A stretch of 64,000 bases of DNA, taken from contig NZ_GG688322.1 of NCBI RefSeq assembly GCF_000156195.1, forward strand, positions 62,001 to 126,000, read 5' to 3'. This stretch comes from Bacteroides finegoldii DSM 17565 (GTDB lineage Bacteria; Bacteroidota; Bacteroidia; Bacteroidales; Bacteroidaceae). Shown piece by piece: positions 25,641 to 35,071 of this stretch. The stretch's first letter is position 1, and each line of letters starts with the position of its first letter. The translations under genes and the position numbers were made by a program. A model generated the notes under the pieces. That model made no database searches, was not told the origin of the DNA, and saw nothing but the letters and a program-made list of their open reading frames with translations.

Positions 25641-27980
25641 ATGAAACAGAACATTGCAAAAGTATTCACTTTCTCGTTGTTGGCGTCTTCCATCAGTTTT
25701 ATCAGTTGTGTTGATAATGAGAAAAATCTGTTTGATGCAGATCAACTGAAGCAAATTTACGAAGAAACTTTTCCTGTAAAAAACATCGATCCTGATGGTG
25801 ATTGGACAGTGTCACGAAGTGTGACAGCGCATGTGTCAGTTAATGGAGATCAGGGAGTAGATTATAAGATACAAATATTTGATGCCGATCCATTAAGTCC
25901 GGGAAGTACAGCAAAACTCTTAGCGGAAGGAACTGTCAATCAAAGTACGACTTTGAATGTGGTGATGGATTGTGCAACAGCGCTTGATAAGGTGTTTGTT
26001 GCACGCATAGATGAGCACAAACGCTATCTGGTTCAACCGGCAGCGATTGAAAATGGCACAGTGACAGCGCATTTTGGAGACAAAGGTACACCAACACGTT
26101 CTATGTCACGAGCTGTGGCGACTAGTATACCTGTTATGGAGGCTCCTTATACAACAGAGTTTATTAGTGATAAAAAAATGACGGCTACTGAAGTTAAAAA
26201 CGGTTGGGATTTGGGGGCAGGTTTCGGATGGTTTGAGTATGCTAATTTGCCTGTATTCAAGGAACAAAAACGTTGGTTTAAGATTCCGGATGGTACTTTT
26301 AATGGTGGATTTACCACTTCTGGTGTCAGTGGTGGAGCCCAAGCTGTGAAAGTAATTGTTCCTCAAGGAAGCACATGGGTTATAGAAAATAGTAATCAAT
26401 TTTCTAATATCACAGAAATTATAGTTGAGAATGGTGGAAAGATAGAGGTCGTTAAAAATGGGAGCCTGGTATTAACTCAAGCTTCTTATATAACTGTGAT
26501 GCAGGGAGGAAGTATTGTAGGCGACAGAGGTATTCAGATAACAAATAGTTCGGCCGGGCGTACGAACTATAATGCCGGTACGATTGATTGTGACTTTTTG
26601 AAAATTGATGGAGGTGGAAGTGGAGTTGATTTTGTGAATTATGGAACACTTGAACTGAATTCTTATAATGCTTCTACCAATGGTACCACATTGATAAATC
26701 ATGGAACGATTGAAGTTGAAAATATAGATGGTAACAACAATACTAATATTAAAAACGGTTGTTATCTGAAGGCAGGAAAATTACAGTTTGGTACACTTGT
26801 TATGGGAAATACTTCCGAAGCTATTTGCAAAGAATTGACGGGTAATGGAAATGATAATAATATCGTGATGGAAGCGCAATCCATGTTGACTTGTACGGGC
26901 AAAGCTAATTTATTCAGAACAGTTACCGGTCCGACACAAGGAACTGCCTTATTAAGAATTCACACAATAGACAATACTGCCGGTTTGGCTCAATCTACTT
27001 CTAAAGTAACTAATAATATCATTTGTGAGATAACAGATCAAACATATAAAGGCGAAGCACACTATGACTGGTCTCCTTTTGCATGGTTAGTAAATAAAGG
27101 ATTGCAGCAAGGTGCTACCTATTGTAACCCGGGTAAAGCAGAATTTATACTTCCTGCTGACGGTGACTGTATTAAAGAAGGATATAACTCTGATGAAGAA
27201 CCGGATAATGTAGAGATCCGATATGCGGTTTATTCTTATGCTTTCGAAGATAACTATCCGAAAGCAGGCGATTACGATTTCAATGATATTGTGTTGAATG
27301 TAACTTTGCCTGCAGCCGGTAATGACGTGAAAGAACTGAAATATAAAATCGACCTTCGGGCGGTTGGTGCCGTGAAACAATTAGGTGCTGGTTTGAGAAT
27401 ACGAGGAATAGACAAAAATAATGTAGAAGAGGTAAATTTTGGTGCAGGTGCCGCTCAACGTACTGGCTCATTAAATTCCGGAATATTTGAAAATGCATCT
27501 TATGAAACGAATGGTAATGAACTTGTGATTCCTTTGTTTGGAGACGCACATTATATATATGGATATACAGGAACACAACGTCCCATGTTGAATACAGGGA
27601 ATGCTAGTACCCCTCTGACCGATATATACACTCTTGAAGTGAACGTCAAACTTAAGAATGCAATATCTGTCCCTAGTGTGACAGATGATTTAGACTTCTT
27701 CATTGCTTATCAGGGGATAGGTCAAAAGAGAACGGAAATCCATTTGACTCATTTTAATTCGTCTACGGCGAATGGGCAATTGGCAGATAATGAAGTGCTC
27801 GAAGTAATCAAGGCAGTTAATAATACTTGGGCTCTTTGCGTTCCTGATAAATTTGCTTATCCAACAGAAACAACAGTGATAACGAATGCATATTCTAAAT
27901 TTGCAGATTGGGCACACGATCAGAGCTCAACCACAGATTGGTATAAGACTGTTAGTAGTGACAAGGTGGTTCAGTACTAA
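25641..27980 (+). CDS. LruC-domain (DUF4842) surface lipoprotein
   Basis: 779 residues. A lipoprotein signal ends near Cys23 (SSISFISCVD). Residues about 50-140 look like a small beta domain. Residues about 235-440 are rich in short beta repeats around Asn and Gly (IVENGGKIEVVKNGSLVLTQ, MQGGSIVGDRGIQ, NYGTLELNS, NHGTIEVEN) as in a right-handed beta-helix. The C-terminal third opens with YAFEDNYPKAGDYDFNDIVL, the hallmark of LruC/DUF4842 with its acidic, probably Ca-binding loop. Likely exposed at the cell surface; function unknown. Single gene. Confidence 0.8.
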   Translation: MKQNIAKVFTFSLLASSISFISCVDNEKNLFDADQLKQIYEETFPVKNIDPDGDWTVSRSVTAHVSVNGDQGVDYKIQIFDADPLSPGSTAKLLAEGTVNQSTTLNVVMDCATALDKVFVARIDEHKRYLVQPAAIENGTVTAHFGDKGTPTRSMSRAVATSIPVMEAPYTTEFISDKKMTATEVKNGWDLGAGFGWFEYANLPVFKEQKRWFKIPDGTFNGGFTTSGVSGGAQAVKVIVPQGSTWVIENSNQFSNITEIIVENGGKIEVVKNGSLVLTQASYITVMQGGSIVGDRGIQITNSSAGRTNYNAGTIDCDFLKIDGGGSGVDFVNYGTLELNSYNASTNGTTLINHGTIEVENIDGNNNTNIKNGCYLKAGKLQFGTLVMGNTSEAICKELTGNGNDNNIVMEAQSMLTCTGKANLFRTVTGPTQGTALLRIHTIDNTAGLAQSTSKVTNNIICEITDQTYKGEAHYDWSPFAWLVNKGLQQGATYCNPGKAEFILPADGDCIKEGYNSDEEPDNVEIRYAVYSYAFEDNYPKAGDYDFNDIVLNVTLPAAGNDVKELKYKIDLRAVGAVKQLGAGLRIRGIDKNNVEEVNFGAGAAQRTGSLNSGIFENASYETNGNELVIPLFGDAHYIYGYTGTQRPMLNTGNASTPLTDIYTLEVNVKLKNAISVPSVTDDLDFFIAYQGIGQKRTEIHLTHFNSSTANGQLADNEVLEVIKAVNNTWALCVPDKFAYPTETTVITNAYSKFADWAHDQSSTTDWYKTVSSDKVVQY

Positions 27981-28019
27981 ACTTTTCGTCATCTCTATAC
28001 TTTTTACATAAAGTTTTAG

Positions 28020-28061
28020 AATCCCTGATTATACTGACGATTGTTTGTGTAATCAGGGATT
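28020..28061 (+). terminator. Terminator of the LruC-domain gene
   Basis: AATCCCTGATTA (28020-28031) pairs perfectly with TAATCAGGGATT (28050-28061) and is followed by TT. Confidence 0.75.
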
Positions 28062-28742
28062 TTGCTATCTCACATGTTTTGTTATTTCTCTCTGTTAGCA
28101 AGCAAAAACCTTTAAAATGCTGAAAATTTTGCTTGTTTTGTACAAAAGCACCGTGTTTTTATCGGAAAAGCATCGTTATATTTGTGAAAAACATAAGGAT
28201 AAAGTAAGCAAAAGATGCGGATAATGTCACCAAAAGCTATGGATAGAGTAAGCAAACCATTGGGATAGTGTCGCTATGTCGTAAATATTGTTAGTATTTT
28301 CTACTTTCCTTCCATTGATTTTTCTATTTCGGTCTTTGATAATGATAAATAGAAAAGAATAAAAGGGAACTTTATTGGTATAGATAATCTCTCTTTTGGT
28401 GGTAAATGTTTTGATGATGTATCAAAAAGTGTATATATCGTGCCTGATTATAGAATAACGATTTGAGCAAATTCCTCTACAGTGGCAGAAACTCTTTATT
28501 ACAATAAAAGGGAGGAAAGAAACGATTCCTGCTAGATTAAGAATTACAAAGTGTCAATGGTGACTTTTTGTAAACTATAGTTTTTATAAGATAGGTTTCA
28601 TCAATTGTTAAGGCATTTTTTCTCTCTATCCCAATTATATATTTTAATGCTTTGTAACTATGAAGAGACAAAGAATAGTAGCTATGTTGAATAATAGTTG
28701 CTTGATGGCATAGCACGATAGAACTTCTATAATGTACAAATC
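28062..28742. other. Long intergenic stretch without a gene
   Basis: No ORF with a credible protein. It contains an inverted repeat CAAGCAAAA (28099-28107) / TTTTGCTTG (28127-28135), a plus-strand -7 box TATATTTG at 28177-28184, and right after it the 22-bp tandem array at 28197-28284. The stretch from 28300 to 28742 is AT-rich and I see nothing definite in it. A non-coding transcript starting near 28190 is possible. Confidence 0.5.
28197..28284. repeat. Four-unit 22-bp degenerate tandem repeat
   Basis: Units start at 28197, 28219, 28241 and 28263, each opening with GGATA; the first three share GTAAGCAAA or GTCACCAAA at the same offset, the fourth is degraded. It begins about 12 nt after a plus-strand -7 box. 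Confidence 0.7.
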
Positions 28743-28776
28743 AAGCGATTTAAGTTTATTCAACCTTAAATCGCTT
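28743..28776 (-). terminator. Terminator overlapping the GNAT stop codon
   Basis: AAGCGATTTAAG (28743-28754) and CTTAAATCGCTT (28765-28776) are perfectly complementary. The stem includes the last codons and stop of the acetyltransferase gene. Confidence 0.65.
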
Positions 28777-29413
28777 TTCTCCGCATCACTACTATCTGAT
28801 CGAATCGCTTTTGTGACGGAGTGCCAACTATAATTTCCTTTGGAGGGAATCGCTTATCGAACTCATTAGCAGCTGATTTATCGACCTGATATATTTCATC
28901 TTCTATGTAACGTCCTTTAGCGTTGGCTAAGGCATTATCATATAATTCATAAACATGAAGAGCTGTGGCATACATATTATCTTCGGTGCGAATCCCTAAT
29001 GTTTCAGCAGGAATGAATCCTTGCCGGAGGTAATAATCCGGATCACCACAAAGTAAAATGGCACGAAATCCCATATCGAAAGCTCGTTCTTGGGTCAGCG
29101 CAATCATTTTTCTTCCAATACCTTTCTGTTGATATTCGGGAAGAACAGAAATGGGCCCCAGACTCAATACTTCATATTGGTTACCATCATCCGCCATGAT
29201 AAATGATTTAAGGCAGACTACATTGCCGACAATCTTGCCATTAAGTTCTGCAACAATATCGAGTTCCGGTACAAACTTGGGATGGTTGCGCATGATATGA
29301 AGGAGATAATGTTCGTCACATCCCGGAGAAAAATGATTCCAAAAGGCTTCCCGTGTGACATTTTCGGTTTCATTATAATCCGAAGGTTGCTCAATTCTAA
29401 GTTTTATATCCAT
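28766..29413 (-). CDS. GNAT-family N-acetyltransferase
   Basis: 215 residues. The acetyl-CoA loop is YQQKGIGRKMI (Q/RxxGxG/A) preceded by SLGPISVLPE, and the family strand ILLCGDPDYYLRQGF follows. The C-terminal extension (about 165-215) is basic. Acceptor unknown. Single gene on the minus strand with a -7 box at 29437-29444. Confidence 0.88.
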   Translation of the reverse strand: MDIKLRIEQPSDYNETENVTREAFWNHFSPGCDEHYLLHIMRNHPKFVPELDIVAELNGKIVGNVVCLKSFIMADDGNQYEVLSLGPISVLPEYQQKGIGRKMIALTQERAFDMGFRAILLCGDPDYYLRQGFIPAETLGIRTEDNMYATALHVYELYDNALANAKGRYIEDEIYQVDKSAANEFDKRFPPKEIIVGTPSQKRFDQIVVMRRKAI

Positions 29414-29436
29414 CTTATTTCAAATATATAGTTGCA

Positions 29437-29444
29437 CAAATATA
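29437..29444 (-). promoter_or_regulatory. -7 box for the GNAT gene
   Basis: TATATTTG on the minus strand; a second copy of the same octamer lies at 29421-29428, only 8 nt before the ATG. The distal one gives the more usual leader. Confidence 0.45.
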
Positions 29445-29507
29445 AAGAACAAAATTCGAATATTTATCTCTTTAAGGACGAATCTGTGCATTATAGCAAG
29501 ATGAGAC

Positions 29508-29557
29508 AAAAACTCCCGATACAAAGTTTGAATATACACTAGTATCAGGAGCTTTTT
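29508..29557 (-). terminator. Hairpin downstream of the exopolyphosphatase fragment
   Basis: AAAAACTCCCGATAC (29508-29522) pairs imperfectly with 29542-29557 (GTATCAGGAGCTTTTT), with a T run on the minus strand. It is probably the original terminator of the now truncated gene. Confidence 0.6.
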
Positions 29558-29584
29558 GTATTGATGCATCAAGATTGTAGAGAA

Positions 29585-29812
29585 TTAAACCTTGTTCATC
29601 TTTTGCGTGTACAGACTATCGATGATACTGTCGAACAGTCCGATGGTAGGTACAATAATTCCGGTGGCTTTTATATGAGTAGCTATCTCAAGAAATATTT
29701 CAGCAGCAGGAATAATAACATCGGCCCGGTTCGGTTTCAACTTATATTGTTTGATACGCTGTTCAGTAGAGAGAGCTTTCAATGTTTCATATATATCTTG
29801 CAGTAATCTTTC
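29585..29812 (-). pseudogene. C-terminal fragment of a Ppx/GppA phosphatase
   Basis: About 75 codons read ERLLQDIYETLKALSTEQRI and KLKPNRADVIIPAAEIFL, then VPTIGLFDSIIDSLY, which is the C-terminal end of the Ppx/GppA catalytic region. The reading frame is closed by a stop at 29813-29815 and has no start of its own. The N-terminal 230 or so residues are gone; upstream lies only the promoter region of an unrelated gene. A truncated remnant, not expected to work. Confidence 0.65.
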
Positions 29813-30003
29813 TTATTTCACTTTGTTTCATACTGAAAGAGAACCGTCTAAATTTTCTGCAAAAATATCAATGCGAGATGTAATCGTCATAACGATATTA
29901 TTACGAACTTATTACAAAGTTTATTTGTTATTTTTATATTTCAGTAGAAACACTTATATTCGCAAAAGTATTGGAACAGACTCGGTTAAAAAATATAGAA
30001 TTT

Positions 30004-30582
30004 ATGAAAACAATGAATTATTCCCTTATTCGCATTCTCTTCGCACTTGTGATTGGATTGGTACTCGTGATTTGGCCCAATGCGGCTGCCAGCTATATTG
30101 TTATTACGGTAGGTGTTGCCTTCTTGATTCCTGGTGTTATCAGCCTTTTTGGCTATTTCGGCCGGAAAAGACAGGAAGGTGAGGCGGCTCCCCGTTTCCC
30201 GATAGAAGGAATCGGCAGTTTATTATTTGGACTTTGGCTGATTGTGATGCCTGAATTCTTTGCAGATGTTCTGATGTTTCTATTGGGATTTATCCTGATA
30301 ATGGGAGGAGTGCAACAGATTGCTTCTTTATCGATGGCACGTCGGTGGATGCCCGTTCCGGGAGCGTTTTATTTGGTTCCTTCATTGATTCTCATTGCGG
30401 GTATTATCGCTTTGTTTAATCCGACGGGAGCACGTAATACTGCATTTATAATTATTGGTGTGAGTAGTTTGGTTTATTCGCTTACCGAATTAATCAACTG
30501 GTTCAAGTTTGACCGTCGTCGTCCGAAGACTCCGGTGGTACATGACGATGATGATATTGAGGATGCAAAGATAATCGAATAA
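30004..30582 (+). CDS. HdeD-like (DUF308) inner-membrane protein
   Basis: 192 residues from ATG at 30004 (MKTMNYSLIRILFALVIG). About six membrane helices in pairs, with repeated patterns such as LVIWPNAAASYIVI and LIVMPEFFADVLMF that mark the DUF308 duplication. The C-terminal tail is cytoplasmic and acidic (HDDDDIEDAK). HdeD is linked to acid resistance in E. coli; the role here is unknown. An in-frame ATG at 29971 adds 11 residues but lies very near a possible -7 element (TTATATTCG at 29954), so the later start is preferred. Confidence 0.8.
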   Translation: MKTMNYSLIRILFALVIGLVLVIWPNAAASYIVITVGVAFLIPGVISLFGYFGRKRQEGEAAPRFPIEGIGSLLFGLWLIVMPEFFADVLMFLLGFILIMGGVQQIASLSMARRWMPVPGAFYLVPSLILIAGIIALFNPTGARNTAFIIIGVSSLVYSLTELINWFKFDRRRPKTPVVHDDDDIEDAKIIE

Positions 30583-30657
30583 AAAAGAAGAGGACTGCTT
30601 CACAGCACCCCTCCCCGCAAACTTAAAACAACCAACAAAAGAAATAGATAATTTCAT

Positions 30658-30736
30658 AACGGTGAACTGTGAGTGGTAAACGGTAAATGCGTTGCAGTGC
30701 AATTGGTTCACCGTTCACCATTTATCGTTCACCGTT
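30658..30736. repeat. 30-bp imperfect inverted repeat between convergent genes
   Basis: Arms 30658-30687 and 30707-30736 are related by about 24 of 30 positions, built from GGTGAAC and GGTAAA words. It lies between the HdeD-like gene and glnN and may end both transcripts. Confidence 0.6.
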
Positions 30737-30744
30737 CTTTTTCT

Positions 30745-32934
30745 CTATCTCACAAATAACAGTTCCCTGTATTTCGGAAGCGTCCACATCTGGTTGTCAA
30801 CAATGAGTTCCAACTTATCGATGTGGTAGCGGATTTCTTCCAGTGCCGGAACGATCGTGTCGTGGTAGGCAATGGCCTTTTCCCGTTCGCTTTCTATCTT
30901 GTTCGCAACCTTACGAGCTTCAATCATTGCATCTACATGTTCCTTGATGAAGGCTGTGCGGTCGGCAATCTCTTCAATAAGTTCCAGGTTTTTAGCAGAC
31001 AATTTCGCTGCCTTTTCTGCCGGGAAAAGAGATTGCATCTTATAGACATTATTAATTAAATCTGTTTGATATTGAGTGGCCACCGGAATGATATGGTTCA
31101 TAGCCAAATCACCCAATACACGCGCCTCGATCTGAATCTTCTTCGTATACGTTTCCCATTTCACTTCGTTGCGGGCTTCCAGTTCTTTCTTTGTCATTAC
31201 ACCGGTAGCTTCGAACATGGCAATGGTTTCCGGCTTCAGGTAGTTATCGAAGATAACAGGAACACTGGTTTCGCAATCCAGTCCACGGCGGGCGGCTTCT
31301 TTCTTCCATTCGTCGCTGTAACCATTGCCGTCAAAATGAATCGCTTTACATTCCTTGATATATCCACGGATAATTTCGAGAATGGCAGACACTTTAGGTT
31401 CTCCTTTTTCAATCAAAGCATCCACATCTTTCTTAAACTTCACCAATTGGTCTGCTACGGCAGAGTTCAATGCAATCATGGCAGACGCACAGTTTGCCTC
31501 GGAACCTACGGCACGGAACTCAAAACGGTTTCCGGTGAAAGCAAAAGGAGAGGTACGGTTACGGTCAGTATTATCAATCAATAATTCTGGAATCTGCGGA
31601 ATATCCAACTTCATTCCCTGTTTGCCGCTAAGACTAATCAAATCATCTTTCGTACTGTTTTCAATGTGATCCAATACCTGCGACAATTGCTTCCCTAGGA
31701 AAGAGGAGATGATGGCAGGAGGTGCCTCATTAGCTCCCAGACGATGGGCGTTGGTAGCGCTGGAGATAGAAGCTTTCAACAATCCGTTATGATGATAAAC
31801 TGCCATCAATGTGTTTACGACGAAGGTAACAAAACGCAGGTTATCTTCCGGAGTCTTACCCGGTGCCATTAATAAAATGCCCGTGTCAGTTCCCAAAGAC
31901 CAGTTGTTGTGTTTACCCGATCCGTTGACGCCCTTAAAAGGTTTTTCATGAAGCAGTACGCGGAAACCATGACGGCGACTTACCTTACGCATCAATGACA
32001 TAATCAGCAAGTTATGGTCGTTAGCAAGATTACACTCTTCAAAGATGGGGGCTAACTCGAACTGGTTCGGGGCAACCTCGTTGTGACGGGTCTTAACAGG
32101 AATACCCAGCTTTAACGCTTCAATTTCGAGGTCCTTCATGAAAGCGGCTACGCGGGTGGGGATAGCACCAAAGTAGTGGTCCTCCAACTGCTGGTTTTTG
32201 GCACTGTCATGTCCCATCAAAGTACGACCGGTCATTAGTAAGTCCGGACGTGCGGCATACAATCCTTCGTCTACTAGGAAGTATTCCTGTTCCCAGCCCA
32301 AGTAAGCAACTACTTTTTTCACTTCCGGGTTGAAGTAACGACATACGTCTACAGCAGCTTTATCTACAGCCCGCAATGCTTTCAGCAAGGGAGCTTTATA
32401 GTCGAGAGCTTCGCCGGTATATGCGATAAACACAGTTGGGATGCAAAGCGTATCATCTACAATGAAAGCAGGTGATGAGGGGTCCCATGCGCTGTAACCA
32501 CGGGCTTCGAATGTGTTACGGATACCGCCATTCGGGAAAGAAGAAGCATCCGGTTCCTGTTGTACAAGCAGTTTACCAGTAAATTCTTCCATCATACCGC
32601 CTTTGCCATCATGTTCAACGAAAGCATCATGTTTTTCAGCTGTGCCTTCGGTCAGCGGTGCGAACCAGTGCGTATAATGAGTAACACCCATTTCGATGGC
32701 CCATTTCTTCATGCCGGCAGCTACTTCGTCGGCAATACTGCGATCTAGCGGAGCACCGTTGTCAATGGCGTCAATCAGTGCATTGTATACCTTGCTGGGA
32801 AGGTATTTGAACATCTTCTCCTTGTTGAATACATACTTGGCGAAATACTCCGAAGGACGTTCGGCAGGTGTTGCTACCTCAACAGCTTTCTTTTTGAAAG
32901 CTGTCTCTACTACTCTGAATCTAAGTTTTGACAT
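30745..32934 (-). CDS. glnN: Glutamine synthetase type III
   Basis: 729 residues, the size of GSIII (type I is about 470). Motifs: GWEQEYFLVDEGLY, TRHNEVAPNQFELAPIFEE, KPFKGVNGSGKHNNWSLGTD and GNRFEFRAVGSEA. It condenses ammonium with glutamate using ATP and is the main GS in Bacteroides. It lies downstream of PII and Amt on the same strand, but a 176-nt gap with an inverted repeat suggests its own promoter or partial read-through. Confidence 0.96.
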   Translation of the reverse strand: MSKLRFRVVETAFKKKAVEVATPAERPSEYFAKYVFNKEKMFKYLPSKVYNALIDAIDNGAPLDRSIADEVAAGMKKWAIEMGVTHYTHWFAPLTEGTAEKHDAFVEHDGKGGMMEEFTGKLLVQQEPDASSFPNGGIRNTFEARGYSAWDPSSPAFIVDDTLCIPTVFIAYTGEALDYKAPLLKALRAVDKAAVDVCRYFNPEVKKVVAYLGWEQEYFLVDEGLYAARPDLLMTGRTLMGHDSAKNQQLEDHYFGAIPTRVAAFMKDLEIEALKLGIPVKTRHNEVAPNQFELAPIFEECNLANDHNLLIMSLMRKVSRRHGFRVLLHEKPFKGVNGSGKHNNWSLGTDTGILLMAPGKTPEDNLRFVTFVVNTLMAVYHHNGLLKASISSATNAHRLGANEAPPAIISSFLGKQLSQVLDHIENSTKDDLISLSGKQGMKLDIPQIPELLIDNTDRNRTSPFAFTGNRFEFRAVGSEANCASAMIALNSAVADQLVKFKKDVDALIEKGEPKVSAILEIIRGYIKECKAIHFDGNGYSDEWKKEAARRGLDCETSVPVIFDNYLKPETIAMFEATGVMTKKELEARNEVKWETYTKKIQIEARVLGDLAMNHIIPVATQYQTDLINNVYKMQSLFPAEKAAKLSAKNLELIEEIADRTAFIKEHVDAMIEARKVANKIESEREKAIAYHDTIVPALEEIRYHIDKLELIVDNQMWTLPKYRELLFVR

Positions 32935-33032
32935 AATACCTGATTTGATTTGTTGTTAAATATGTTAGAGTAAATAATTACTTTGTTATGTGGTTCCCGG
33001 AAAGGCGATCAAACCTGTCCGGAAGTTTTTTC

Positions 33033-33108
33033 TGTGATTAGCGGGGTAGTGATTAGTAGTAAGTTGTGCGTAGCTGTCTTTCACTAATCACTAAACCGTT
33101 CATCACTA
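33033..33108. repeat. Inverted repeat in the amt-glnN gap
   Basis: Arms around 33033-33057 and 33083-33108, made of GTGATTAG / CTAATCAC words, about 20 of 25 complementary. Confidence 0.5.
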
Positions 33109-33110
33109 AA

Positions 33111-34550
33111 TTAGTTGTAAGCCGATTCTCCGTGTTCGTAAATATCAAGACCTTCTTCTTCGATACGTGCCGGAACGCGAAGTCCGTGAATCTTATCAAG
33201 CGTTTTGAAAATGATGAATCCCATGCCTGCTGCCCATGCACCTACTACCAATGCTCCAAATATTTGTGCACCGAGGAACCCGAAACCGTAGCCATAGAAT
33301 AAACCTTCACTGGTGGAGAACAAACCTGTAAGAATAGTTCCTAAAAAGCCACAAACACCATGTACAGAAGATGCACCTACCGGATCGTCTATCTTTAACA
33401 CCTTGTCAATGAAGTCAACGGAGAATATCATTACGACACCACATATTGCACCTATTAAGGCTGCTCCTGCAGGAGATACTGCGTCACATCCTGCTGTGAT
33501 GCCTACCAACCCTGCCAAGATACCATTCAGTGTCAATGACAGGGAAGGTTTTCCATATTTCATCCAGCTCACCAACAGAGCGAAGAAACCACCGGCACAA
33601 GCAGCCAGATTCGTTGTCAGGAATACGTGGGAGATGGCGATAGCATCGGCTTCGGTTGCTGCTGCCAATTGAGAACCGGGGTTGAACCCGAACCATCCGA
33701 ACCAAAGAATGAATACGCCTAGTGCAGCAATAGTCAGGCTATGGCCTGGGATAGCTTTTGATTTGCCGTCTTTACCATATTTACCGATACGGGGGCCAAG
33801 AATGGCGGCACCTACCAAAGCAATCCATCCACCTACAGAGTGAACGACCGTAGAACCGGCAAAGTCATGGAAGGTGGTTCCGAAGAGACTCATCATGAAA
33901 GAACCTTCTTCACCGTTCATCAACCAGCCTCCGCCCCATGTCCAGTGACCGGATATCGGATAAATCAGTACACTGATAAAGATGGTGTAGACGATATACA
34001 TAGAGAATTTTGTACGTTCTGCCATGGCTCCTGATACAATTGTAGCTGCTGTCGCACAGAATACGGTTTGGAATATGAGGAATCCTTCGGTTGGCAAACC
34101 ATTATCAATGAAAGAAAGGTCGAAGAAATGAGGCATTCCGATGAATCCGCCTGCGCCGAACATCAATCCGAAACCGATAAACCAGTATAGTAAAGAGCCG
34201 AACATGAAATCTACAAAGTTCTTCATCAGAATGTTGGCAGTATTTTTCACTCTGGTAAAACCTGCTTCTACTAATGCAAATCCCGGCTGCATGAAGAATA
34301 CGAGCATTGCTGCAAGCAACATCCATACAGTATTCAATCCAAGAGCTAATTCACCAAGCGTATCGGGAGCTGCTGATGCTTCTTCGGCAGGAGCGGTAAC
34401 GACTTCGGTAATTGTTTCTGTAACTGCTGCAACTGTATCGGCAGCGGCCGTGTTTTGTGCCGACATATCAGTAGTAAAACAGCACAAAATGAATATAGTA
34501 GTGGCTATCCACAGCTTTACGAAGCTATGGCTTTTATATTTTGTATCCAT
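33111..34550 (-). CDS. amt: Ammonium transporter (Amt/Rh family)
   Basis: 479 residues. An N-terminal signal-like helix and an Ala/Thr/Glu-rich linker (about 30-65) precede eleven membrane helices. Pore signatures: FMQPGFALVEAGFTR, SGHWTWGGGWL, FAGSTVVHSVGGW (first pore His) and SSVHGVCGF (second pore His). The extended N-terminus is seen in some Bacteroidetes Amt proteins. It brings ammonium across the inner membrane. Located 16 nt after the PII gene: a classic glnK-amt pair, so PII should gate it. Confidence 0.95.
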   Translation of the reverse strand: MDTKYKSHSFVKLWIATTIFILCCFTTDMSAQNTAAADTVAAVTETITEVVTAPAEEASAAPDTLGELALGLNTVWMLLAAMLVFFMQPGFALVEAGFTRVKNTANILMKNFVDFMFGSLLYWFIGFGLMFGAGGFIGMPHFFDLSFIDNGLPTEGFLIFQTVFCATAATIVSGAMAERTKFSMYIVYTIFISVLIYPISGHWTWGGGWLMNGEEGSFMMSLFGTTFHDFAGSTVVHSVGGWIALVGAAILGPRIGKYGKDGKSKAIPGHSLTIAALGVFILWFGWFGFNPGSQLAAATEADAIAISHVFLTTNLAACAGGFFALLVSWMKYGKPSLSLTLNGILAGLVGITAGCDAVSPAGAALIGAICGVVMIFSVDFIDKVLKIDDPVGASSVHGVCGFLGTILTGLFSTSEGLFYGYGFGFLGAQIFGALVVGAWAAGMGFIIFKTLDKIHGLRVPARIEEEGLDIYEHGESAYN

Positions 34551-34566
34551 AATAGTATAATCTTAT

Positions 34567-34923
34567 TTAACGTTCTTGTTCTGCATTGTAGAGGGCTATG
34601 TCACCACGTTCGGCAGTGCGTATGCGGATAGCGTCTTCGATAGGAATGACGAAAATACGTCCGTCACCGATTTCTCCGGTCTGTGCAGCTTTGATGATAG
34701 CCTGCACTGTTTTCTCGGTATTCTTGTCGCGCACGACAATAGAGATCAAAATTCGTTCAATGGTGCTGGTGTCATAAACTACGCCACGGTAGATACGTCC
34801 TTGCCGTGCTTTTCCAATACCTCTTACATCGTAATAAGAGAACCATTCGATGTCCGCTTCGAGTAGGGCGTCTTTTACGTCCTCGAATTTGGTTTTACGG
34901 ATAATAGCTTCAATCTTTTTCAT
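34567..34923 (-). CDS. glnK: PII nitrogen-regulatory protein
   Basis: 118 residues. KKIEAIIRKTKFEDVKDAL is the PII N-terminus, the T-loop contains GRIYRGVVYD (with Tyr at the uridylylation-site position), and GEIGDGRIFVIPIEDAIRIR binds ATP and 2-oxoglutarate. Senses energy and nitrogen status and controls Amt. Its linkage to amt favours the GlnK branch over GlnB. Confidence 0.93.
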   Translation of the reverse strand: MKKIEAIIRKTKFEDVKDALLEADIEWFSYYDVRGIGKARQGRIYRGVVYDTSTIERILISIVVRDKNTEKTVQAIIKAAQTGEIGDGRIFVIPIEDAIRIRTAERGDIALYNAEQER

Positions 34924-35071
34924 ATACCTTAAATATTAGTGTGTCCTGTAAAAGAAAGAGGTATAGGGTAGCGGCAGCCATAGCAGGTTACCATACAACA
35001 AACCGATAAAATCTAAACTCTAACTACCTTTTCTAATCCCTATACGCTCTTTGTATTGTAAATTCTCTCTC

